From Arbacia lixula (taxonomy: Eukaryota; Echinodermata; Echinoidea; Arbacioida; Arbaciidae), in assembly GCA_963669155.1 (NCBI GenBank), contig OZ022588.1, positions 5,278,991 through 5,342,990 on the forward strand: a stretch of 64,000 bases of DNA, in the 5' to 3' direction. Below are positions 29,601 to 41,600 of the stretch, one piece after another. The notes below the pieces were generated by a model that was given only the letters and a program-made list of their open reading frames with translations, was not told the origin of the DNA and did not search any database. The stretch's first letter is position 1; every line of letters begins with the position of its first letter. Position numbers and translations under genes: made by a program.

Positions 29601-32600
29601 GTATGGGTTCATCCCCTTTCAGTTACACAAACCATCACTGTCTCTTTACTACAATGCACAACTGCAATTTGAAAGTGAGTGGTCATTGATTTGTAAAAGT
29701 TTTAGAATTATATTGTATCACCTCTCTATCAACAAGTTCTCTTTGAAAGTCTTTCTTTTATAAGATGCAGATAGTTAACATAAGAGGTGGATTACAAGAT
29801 GTTTGTAGGACTTGTAGCAAATCAACTCTTACTCCTCAAAAACAAAATGAATAGATCCCCCCATACCACAGCCTCGTCGATATGGCAGTGGCTTTTGCTT
29901 CCTCAAACCCACACCACAAATCCATGAGCTAACACCTAATTTTGTGAATCATCTCACGTGAACATGACCACAAGCAGAAATGGAGGGGAGACATGGCGAC
30001 GAAAAGGTTTCTCGAGAGCTTGACCCCTAGGGAGCTGCCAAGCTTTCAAGACAGATGGAAACGACTTCTGATGGGGTGTACATTACCCAGAAAAGAACAT
30101 TAGCAGTGACATGGTGATTAGGTTAATATCCGCCATGGTAGCGGGGAAAACGGATTTAGCGTAAAGGTGATTACTGGTGGGACGAGGGGAATAGACTGGC
30201 GTAATGAAAACAGACACAGAAGGTGGGGTGAGTGTCACCTATCCATTACCAAGACCAATCCCTGCACTGCGTGGTGCCATGAAATACTATAGGTGGGACT
30301 AAGGGAATCTTTTGGGAAAGGGGGGAGGGGGGTGTTATCTTACTTATGTCAAGGCCAATCCCAGCGCTAGTTGGAATGAAATACTACTGTTAAGCAACAG
30401 AGATGTCTGTTAGGTGCAGACACCTAACTAAGGATGTCTGGATGGAGCTACCGTCATCTGTATCAAATTACTACTCCAACTAATATTACATGTAATAGCA
30501 TGACATTACTAATCTTACTAGGGGAGAAACAGGACATAAAGAATACTAGGAAATGGCAAAATCTTCTATTGTAAGACATTTCTATTTGCACATTGATCAT
30601 AAACAGTGGATTTTGTAAGCAGATGGGACACACCCAGTAGTAAGGATAGTATGCTCCAACGTGTACATTATGGAGAACAGCAGATTTATTGTGGCGTGAC
30701 AGCTTTACAAGTGCTGGATTTGTGACTGGAACTGCTTTGTGGAAACTGATCCCATGGGCCAGTGCCCAGTCCCTCCTTACATTCTGAAACTGGAGATTGA
30801 TTGGGGATAAGAAAGTAGAGCGTAAACCATGCACAAGGGGGATAAGCACCAGCTTCAAAATATGGTGTTTGTTTGTTTTGGTTTCCCTAGTGATGCGGAT
30901 TAGAAGACATGGAGGGGCTGCTGTGACAACAAGGTTTGATGGGAGATTAACCCTTTAGTGTGCTAGATACCTTACAGCTCTGTGGGAATTATGTGTAGTA
31001 CTTGTGAATAAAGTAAAAGCACACAAATAATTAACCCCTTTTCAATGTGCCGCAGTGGTGGTTGTGGCTGCGCACTGGTAATCCACACACATCTCATATA
31101 GCAGCATGTTGCTTGACACAGAATGGGTTAAGATGAGTTGATGGTGGAAGGAAGCAAAGGATGATGGGAAGGAGAGCAGATATTTCCGAGGAATGATCCA
31201 TCACACCACGACAATCCCACATTAATAGTTTACATACCATTGTAACAAAGATGCATACCATTCTTAAAGAGTGTCATCGTGTCCGGTTCTGAATGTGCTA
31301 ACAATCTAATGAAGATGTGAATTAATTGATGCTCCTTATCATCTCAAAGAGCAATCTACAAGTACATTTCTGATTAAGACTATGAAAAGAAATACCTAAA
31401 CAGTGATATAGGGTTATTTTTTTTTATAATGTGGTTTAGATTTGAAAAGTTTTCACCCTTTGAATATGGACGTGCTAGAAAATTATATGCTATTGAGAAT
31501 GTTGTAGACACTTGTATCTAATAGCCACTGTGATGGTTTCTTCTGAATTTGAGTGATTAAACACTTTTATGAACATAGATATCTCTACATATGAAAGATG
31601 TACATCATTGAAAATCAGACCCTAAAACATCAAACAATCCTTTTGCCTGGCCTATCACAAACAAATACACATCACTCACTACTTTTCCATCGAAACATAC
31701 ATCTACTTATTCACAAGACTTAAGCTATCCAGCTTAAGCCGACGCGTCCATGCTTAGCGCCATCACTGTCAGAATCTAGGGCAGTTGCCGAAGGGGGCGG
31801 ACCTCGGCTAGGTTTCCCCGCCATTCATACTGACAGCTTTTGTGGAAACACACCCACGCCATGATGTGGGAGATGATGAGAGAGAAATAGCCTGCTTGTT
31901 TCAGTCTTTTTGCATGGTCACATCAAATTCATGCATCACTTGTAGCATAGTACCTGCAAGCGGACGATATCATGTTTCATCAATGCAGGTTCCGGTGAAT
32001 AATCAAGCAATCATTCATTCAATACTGAGATACTTTGAATGAATGATAATACCTGTATCAAGGTATTACATATTTTCAGATATGTAAATTAATCTATATC
32101 AGAATTTTGGTTAAAGATATCATTTCATATATTATATGGCTCCTTCAAAACTTTGATATCTTTTTATTACAACAAAGCAGCTAATTTTAAGAAACTTATC
32201 TTGTTTCATCATATTTGCTTGCACTGCAATATCTTAAACTTACTCAATCTTTAATAATCGCCCACAATCCAAGGGTTACCTCAAATTCTTCATACTTAAA
32301 TTCTTTTGGCTCATCTATATCCTGGTATCATAAACTCTCTTCAAAATTTCAATGTCTTATTTTGTAGGACTTGCGGGGGAGCAAGAAACCATTTTGTCTT
32401 GGTGTTACTGTGGAGGTTTACAAATAAACCTTTTATAGATTCCTATTAGGTATTTGATAGTCCCATGTGTATTCATGTCGTGATCAACGTTGGCGTAATG
32501 TGAAAGGTAGATTACTCAGCTCCATTACACTTTCAGTTTTAAGCACCGGAATACTGATTTCCTTTTCAGATACAGCATGTAAATCTCGTTCCATTCCCAC

Positions 32601-35600
32601 GTGATCTATCAAGTTATATTAAGTTGAGCATGCATACTATCCCTGAACAAAATAAAACACTTCATCAGTTGATCTATTTCTGTATCTCTCTCCCCCATGA
32701 TACCTCCGACGCCAATGCTCTCTCTGAATTCTTGTTGAAATTCTGTATTTCTTCTCCCATGTTTTTGATTTTACATCTCTCCCTCTCGCTTATGATATCT
32801 CTCTCTTCTGCCCCTACATGTACCCCTACCTATCATTCTATTTTTTTTTCTCTTTAAGACTTATCTCTCTCCCTCCACCTATCTTTTCTTCTCACCATAC
32901 TTCTGTCTGTATTTCTCTTTGCCCTCTCTCTCCTCATCTATCTCTCTCCCTCTCCCTCTCCCCCTCTCTCATCTATCTCTTTCTCTCTCTCTTTCTCTCC
33001 CCCCTCTCTCTCTCTCCCCCTCTCATTCTCTCCCGCTCCCTTCCCATCTTTTTCCTTTGCATCTATCCCTTCTTTTTCTCCATACCTCTGCCGTCCCCTA
33101 CTATTACCTCACGTCTCCCCATCTCCCAACCTCTCAATCTACCTCTCTCTCCCCCCACACTCCACTTCTGTAACAATCCAAACCACACCACAATTACTTA
33201 GCAACACGGGACTTGACGTTTCAATTGGCAATGGACACCCGCACACTTCCTCGACGGCATTTCGGTCAGGATTCCTCAACGGCACATGAGATGTGACGAG
33301 AGGCATATGGTTTCCACTCACGTTACTCATTCTTTGTGAATGACTCCTCAGCTTTTTCCAGGTCATACTACGACTGGAAAGGCAGATGATACATAGATGT
33401 GATTAATTTGGTTACCGTGACAAAGGAAAGTCCACTGACTAGTGGGATTAGAATGTCTTGCTTCCTTAAAATAGATTCAAATCCTGTTAACAAGTAGCTC
33501 TGACATAGTATACTCAATCAATCCAGAAGAATTATTTTTTGTTAAAGTACCCCTCTGAGAGGTAAGACCCAATGCGGGTGGAAATCCCAGCTCAGTTATA
33601 CCTAGTGGAAGGTGAGAGTATTCTTAATTAATTGGTGGCATTTACATGAAAAATAAGATGCAGGACTCATGAAACAAGATGTAAAACATCTTGAGACATT
33701 GAACTTTGCATTAAAGGGCTGGCAACGAATAAAACCATATTTCTTCTTATTATTATATTTTGTATGCATTAGCAGTTTAAAGAAAATGTGAACCACCAAT
33801 GACAAGTCACAAGTCTAATGCTTAGTTTTCCATTTTACATGTTTATGAAGATCAAGAATGTATGTGAAAAGAACAATTGATTTAGCTTAAAGTTTATACT
33901 TATGTTAACATTTTATGACAAATGCTTCTTTGGCAGTGTTTCCTGCTTTTAAGATCGAAAGTGTGACCAAAAAAACCCAAAACAAATGCAGATACTTTCT
34001 TCTGTTAAGTTAACATTTTATGAGACATATAAACTGAAATATCTAACAAGTTTCATTGAAAACAAGGTATGACATACCAACATGTAAAAAGGTAAATTCC
34101 CTGCCACGAAACAATTGCTCTCAATGATTGTACTCATACCATTATATGGTGTATTACAATTGAAAAATAAAATGCTGTAAAAAAAACATGGAAAAGTAAA
34201 GAAAATGCTGTGTAATAACTTCCCTCCAAATGATAGAACTTGAAACTGATTTCAAGCAGAATTATAGCAATTGCTAGATTTTGAGGAGGTTTTGGGTGTG
34301 TGCGCCCAACACCTCGTGATTCTTGTTGCCTGGAGACCGGAGGTCACTGTCCGCACAACAGTGCATGAGCTCATGCAAGAAATGCCCACTGCCCAATGTA
34401 TCGCTCAATGACAAGGGCAATATCTCTATGAATATAGACAATGGTTGCAAGGTTTTAAACGTAAACGTGGGTATTTTTTTCTCTATTCCTGAAAAGATTT
34501 GTAAGACAATGACAATGGGATTCTATACACGTTGTTGCTGCTTTTTGATAAATATAATGGAGGAAACATTATGGTTCTTGGGGCACATAGATTATACAAA
34601 ATAACGAACCCTGCACTCCAAATGTTAGAACAAAATACTCAAAATCACCTATTCAAATCTTGTGCAAGAAGGATAAATGGTCTAGAATTATTTTGTTGAA
34701 ACAATTCTAGACCATTTATCCAAAAATTTGTTTCCTGTGCCTGTTGCATAAAACTTACTATTAATGGTAACTCTGCCGTCAATGGCAACTATGATGGTAA
34801 CACAGCTCTACAGCCAATCAAATTCAAGGATTCCATAGCAATTGCCATTGGTGGCAAAGTTACCATCAATGGTAAGTTTTATGCAACAGGGCCCAGGATA
34901 TCACAAAAAGCTTGTAAAAATCCTTCTTCATCCTCCACTCCTTCAAAAAAATCTCTTAAATCTGTTAGAGAGAAATATAATATCCACAGCAGACAGAATT
35001 CAAGGTTCTACACATCTGGACTTTATGGTTTAAAGATTTGAAAATCCTGAGATTTGTTTCCACAAGAACAAAGAAGGGGAAGGTGCATCTTTGGCGAGAA
35101 ACTGGACATTTATGGAATGAATATCACGTTATTTGATCGGAGTTGGGATAGGACTAGAGATTTGTTGTCGCATCTACAAAGCCGCCCTAAACCAATGTCG
35201 GCATGAAGCATTCCGAGGGTGTAAGGGATAGCTGCTCCTGACCTCCAAGAAAGGTCTTGTCATTGTCTGGAGGGATCGCATATGTAAGATATAACTCAAA
35301 CATACAAACTTAGGACAAGAAAATTATATAAACTTTAGGCCAGAAAAACGTTTAAACTAAGGACTAGAAAAACATATTCTGAAGACCAGAAGAACATATC
35401 GTTCTGCGGAGAAGAAAAACATATAAATTAGAATTAGGCTAGAAAAAAACATTTTAACTCAGGACTAAATAAATATATGGGATGTCGTATTTGAACATCT
35501 GAACTTTGATTTGTGTACTTTGAACTCTCAAAAGGAGTTTCTAGATCAGAACCTGAACTTAAAATGCATCGCAAAAATAGATTTTCTTAATGAGTTTTGT

Positions 35601-38600
35601 GTATATTACTTGTGCAAAATGCATCAATGGCGGAAAAAGATTTAATTAAAATTGCAAGACTATTCCAAAGTGTAACTGAACCATAAATTCAGGATCACTT
35701 TAATTCAGTGCTAAATTAAACATATGAGCAACTTCAATATTTCAGGTATTATAGTTCTGTACTGCACGATTCTGGGTACAATAATCATAAAAATGAATCT
35801 GTACAGATTGATTCGAAACTGGTTTGGAGCGTGATATTGTCCACAGATGGCAAAACTTTGTAACCATCACTTTCGGCATGGAGGGAGATTTTGTCCGTCT
35901 TATTCAATGTTAGTGGTCTACTGTAATCCCACGAGATAGGAAATGGCAATCTGTAGTAGGCCCACCGCATAAACCAGACTGCAGTGGAAATGGCAACTCA
36001 ATACTCGTCATCTGCGGCATTCTCCAACAGAGATCCATGCCATCTCAACCACAAAATTGGTGAAAAAGACAGGAAATGTAAGGTACTCTTTGAGTAGAAG
36101 TACTATGTGACTGTCATGTAAACAAATTAACTCTAACTGTTTTGCAATGTGCCAGACCAACACCAGTGCATATTGGCGAAGACTACTAGTGTAATATTGA
36201 GAGTGGTATATATTTCAGGGTTAATTGCTTTTCAGCCAGACAATGTGAGACAGTGAGTCTTTATGACCAGTGCGAGCATGCAGCAGTTGACCCTGGAGAA
36301 TTAAATGGCATTAACAGCTGTACAAAACTGTACGGAAATTATCAAAACCGCTAATTTAAAATAAGAAGATAGACATATGGGAGACAAGTGTAGGGTCGTA
36401 CTGGTATACGTTTAGTAGATGTTACATTTTACCACAGAACTAAATGATGTAGAAGGGAGCTCCCTTCCTTCAAGCCAGACTCTCCAAATGTGGAAATAGG
36501 TTATACAGATTTGATGTACAATTTTTCATGAATAAATACTTTGCCAACAGGGTTTAGCAGGTTGATATCAACCTACGATGATTACAGAGCAATGATAGAA
36601 CATGAAAGTTGATCCGTATCCCAAAATGTATGAATCTTTGTATATCTCTACATATAAGTCCATGTCTGTCTGTGTGTCTCTTATATCTCATGTCTTTTTT
36701 ACTATTTTGAATTCTGCTTCAGTCATTCACCTACCTTCTCTTAATATTTTCCCATGTGGGTCCATTTATGCCCAAAATTGTTGACAAATGATGAGGTAAG
36801 CTCAAAACAATACTTGTGATTCAACACTGGAATGTTTGTATTTGTTGGAAGGTAAGAATGAAATCATGTACGGGCCTGGGTCTCTTTAATCAATTCTAGC
36901 ACACTATGGATCGGGCAGAGGTACATCTCAAAACGGTTGCACTTTGGTCTCAGCGACTATCTGGCCAGGGGCCTGAATTGTGATGAGCAACACATCATCA
37001 CAGACCCAGGAGCTTGCTGACAGGAGTACTTCCCCCTCCCCTCCCCTCCCCCCCCCCCAACACACACACAAACACACACACTCATAAATATGCAATATTG
37101 TGAGTACACATCCTTTGAAAGAGGTGGGACAAATCTCTTCAACCACTCGAAGATGCTCTCTGCTAAGTTTAGAAGTGAATTGCAATGAATGATTTGTTTG
37201 TTTGCGTTGGAGTGCGTCACAAGACCCTTAAAATAGCTCCGGATAATCCAAGTGTTTTCCTTTAGTCTATAAAGTGTGTTTTTTTCCAAAAGATGTAACA
37301 AATTTCTGAATAAACTTATGCTTTTTAACCTTTTGAATGTAAGAAGCAAGTTTACCTGGATCAAGGCCCTGTTTTTATACAGAATTGTAATTGATTGCAA
37401 CTAGACTTGCGATTGATCACCCTCTACATTACTGATAGGGCATTGGACTTGTGATGCGATTCAGATCAATTACAAATCTAAGACAGGGCCCTGGTACTGT
37501 GTACTTAAAAAAAGGAGCTGGGTTTACATTTGGTGGTTATACTGATATATTTCATATAAGCGTTTGTTCATATTACAATATTTTGCACTATCGCCATGGT
37601 TCTCCTCCTCTTACCTCGCAGAACACTCTCCTCGCCATGGCAACATAGAAGACCCCGATGATGATGCGGGCGTCCTGTCGTTTCAGGTTCTGTACGGCGT
37701 TGTCGGGGACGGTGAGGAAACTCTGTCGGCTGACGATCTCCATGTTGACAGCTTTGACCCGCTGCTCTAGATCCTCAATGGTCTGCAAGCAAGATCAAGG
37801 AGCAAAGACATCAAGACATCATCGTCATCGTCAAGTGCCGTCCCTTAGAAAGGGGTTGGCGGCTATGCACCTCCATCTACTTCTGTCCCAAACAATTGTT
37901 CATACATCATTATAAGTACAAGATCCTGTCCATTACTTGATATAATCAAACCAGGTGGTTCGCTGTCTACCTCTCTCCGGTTTGCCTTCATTCTCACAAG
38001 GACTCAAACTTTGGGTTACCTTGAAGTTTTATAACAATGTTTTAAAGTTTTAAAGTTTTAGCAAACAATCGAGGTCAATATTAACAGTGGTTTAACTTAG
38101 ATTTTAGATTTTTTAGATTAACTTAGGTTTTACTTAGATATGGACTAACTTTATATAGGGCGCAAAATAAATCATCTGATGCTGTCACAAGCTCACTGAT
38201 TTTCATCACGGAATCACAACAGGTGGTAACTTCAATTCTTCACTGTAATCATTACGCAGACAAACTCAATATGCCATAGTGATTCCAAGGACAAAATCAA
38301 TGATATTGAATCGATAATAATGTTTCATGTTTCATATAGCATCCCGTAAAGTTAGTACCGTCTTAGTACACGTATGAAATTAGAACCACCATTGTGCATA
38401 CGGGCCTAAGAGTCTTCGGTGGTTTGCATGCGCACACTAGTAGTTTTGTGCCTGCAAGGATATAATTAAGCATCAAGTTTCTAACCACCTATAGTTTTTA
38501 ACCCTTTGAGTACCTGACAAAATGTTACCGTACGGGATTCATGCACATAATTTGTGAATAAATTCACAATAAGCACTTGAAGAGTTGATGACCTCTCTAT

Positions 38601-41600
38601 ATCAAGGCCTTTAGCTGCACCCTACCTAGCTGTGCTGCATGTACGACTGTGCCTAATTTACGTTACATGCTACTGATATCCTAGATGCAATTCACGTGCC
38701 TGGCCGCTTGGGCTACTGTAGCTACCGGTAGTTGGGTATATCGTGTGACTGGTTGCCAGGCCTGCAGGGGTTGACAATTGCATGGAGACATGAAAAGTGT
38801 CCACGATGTTTGCCTAAAATATTTCCCTTTTCTAACAATAAGCACAACATGCTATTTCAACTATGAGCTGTTGTTACTTCAGTACATAGTAAGAACACTA
38901 CTCGTAGTTTTTAAACTTCAAGTCATCAAAACTACAGTGTATGATATGATATGATATGATATGATATGATGTGTAGCCATATATGACATGTTTATGTTTT
39001 CTACTTTCTATTGATATGAAACACTTGCACCTTAAATGAATACAAACTGGTCAAACTAAACGCTATGCACACGCAAAACAGGAAATACGGCCAGTAACAT
39101 ATTGAAGCAAACACCTCCTGTGAGTTTTATTCAATTTTTCAGACTCATTTTTAACATTTTTTTTCAAGGATAAATCTACACAAATATGATGCGTAGCCAT
39201 ATATGAAATGTATACATTCTCCACTCTTCAGTGATATGACACACTTGAACCATAAATAAATGAAAATTAATTAAAATAAACGCTATGGGAAAGAGGAGAA
39301 TTGGAAATACAGCCAGTTACGTACCGATGTGAACACTTCCTGAGTCTCCTGGATGACCGAGATCCGCTTCCAGTTCCACTTGTGGGCCAGCTTGATACGG
39401 GTTGGGTTCTGCAAGACAGCCGAGGGGTGAGTCCGGAAGAATGTCTTGAAGCGGTCGCGGTTAGACAGGGCTGGGGAGCTAGCTCCAAAGGCAAGCTGCA
39501 AAGAGGAGTAAGTGGTGGACATGGTAATAAGTGGTCGGGATACCAATTTTTATATAAAAGTCAGGAAAGTATGGATCATATTTCCCTAAAGGCAAGCTGC
39601 AAACAGGGGTAAGAAGTGGACATGGAAATAAGTGGTAAGGGTACCAAGTTTGATGTAAAAGTCAGGAGGGTACGGATCATATTTCTCCATATTCTGTATG
39701 AACATTTAAGCTTAGGGCAGAGTGATACACCCATATTACCTGAGGTGAAAGTTACATTTGTTCATGATTTGTGTATTACACTGATTTAGAGCTATATTTG
39801 TTTAAGGCAAAATACACTGCTATACAAATTGTGTATCATTCAAGCAGCATTTTGTCTGTCATTTCCACATGAATTACCCTCTGAATACCATGCCATGAAA
39901 AGTCTACTGAGTCAACTGTACAATTTTCAAAAGTCAAAAGTCAAAAGAACAACAGTACAAAAGTCAACTTGTTTAATTGAAGATATGAATTGAACCCATG
40001 GCACTGCAGGACAAAATGCACCTTATGCTCTGTCTGATCATTGTGCAAGAATAATGTATGGCTAACTTCAGGCAAAGACTGACATAGTTACGATTTCACA
40101 TCACGCTGGTAAGCCAAGGGAGTCCGTAATAAAGAGCGACTCCAAAATCAATTTACGTAATAGAATAATGGCAGAGGGCCAGCCTCTGCTAATACTTTCC
40201 ATTAAATACTGTTATTCTTCAAATGATTAGATTCGTGGACTTAAAAAAGTGGATAATGAATAAATGACATGTACAATTAAGTAGGGTTTTAGTTATATCA
40301 GAGTTCAAATTATGTGGCCTTGGGACAATATTATTGCAATTATGTGGATGAAGATACTTGCTTAGCAGACATATAAGTCTTATACGTCTTACATACTTGG
40401 AAATTTGACATCCCTTCAAGAACTTTACTCATACTCTATACATCATACTCACACATGAAGCTTGAGTGTGAAGGTCAATGCAAGTATTTCTACTACTTAG
40501 GGGTACATATGTAGGCTAGTTTTGCAACTTGGGACATGTTTCCAGATACAAAGAATGTATTATCAAATAAATAACGAAAGGGTACTAGGTGTTTGCAGAT
40601 TATGGCAATTGGTATAGACTCTCTTTCATTCCACTTCTATACCAAAAAGTGATTTTTTACGTAACAGCCACGAAAAATACAAACTTGTTTTGGGAAGAGC
40701 CTTTTAAGAATTTGTTTATTGTCTTTATTATGATGTTTTGCATTTTAATCCAATTCCACAATAGGAATTACAAATCAGCTCTGAACCTAACCATTAAATC
40801 TGAGCAGGGCATATGGACTAAGACACGCATGCTTACTGGAAATACTTTGTCCCATGTACTGAGGAGAATATACTAAATATACAGCTACTAATATATACAA
40901 CTTGGTAGACAATATCCTTGCCCTTTATTTTCATGAAATATGTATGATGATAATAGCTGTATGGATTAGTCACTTGGCACCTCCTGGCAGACTTATATGC
41001 AATAAGGCATACTATTTATAGCAGGGGTGAAATGCTGTTGCTAAACAATGTCAGTTTGCAATTTAAAAGAGTTCTAAAAAAGGAACTACAAATCATGGAT
41101 TTCCAAACATAAAGATCAAAGCAGGGGGGGGGGGGTATTCCGAAGACGAATTTAGGAAAAATTTATTGAATCTCAGGGACTTCAGAAAAATTTTATCTTT
41201 TGGTATTCCGAAAAGCCAACTTACAATAAAAGATAATTTTTTTATTCAAATGAGCTAGAGATAAAATTTTAATGCAAATGAGCCTCCGAGATAAAAATGA
41301 CCTTAATCGGTATTCTGAAACGCACTTAGGAAAAAAAAGTTAGGATAAAAGATAAAACTGCTCCCAAGCAATTTTATCTCCAGATGTACGCGCCTAGACC
41401 CATAGCATTACGTGCAAAAAATAATTCACGCATTCAACTTTTTGCACATGGGTGCATCAAATGCAATTAAGGCACGCTGATAGACATTGATGCGCAATGT
41501 CCCTTTCAGTTTCATGACATCACACCATCAGCTTGATGGTATTAATGTATGCAAAAGACATGAAAGGACGTTTATTACTGGCTTTCTCTGGGATAGGAGC

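Larger units (their letters stand above)
28494..37614 (-). other. Intron C-D of GABBR1, 9.1 kb
   Basis: Bounded by the exon C donor gtaaga and the exon D acceptor. It contains a poly-G run at about 28614-28622, another at 29439-29450, a CT-rich tract at 32680-33160, a hairpin, a palindromic element and a degenerate tandem repeat. 28650-29430, 29530-30600, 30900-32650, 33170-34660 and 35490-37360 hold no feature I can identify beyond short ttaaccc-type fragments. Confidence 0.8.

Noticed and set aside
30463..30858. 131-codon minus-strand open frame
   Set aside because: It overlaps a dispersed repeat shared with the window start, and the copies do not keep frame.
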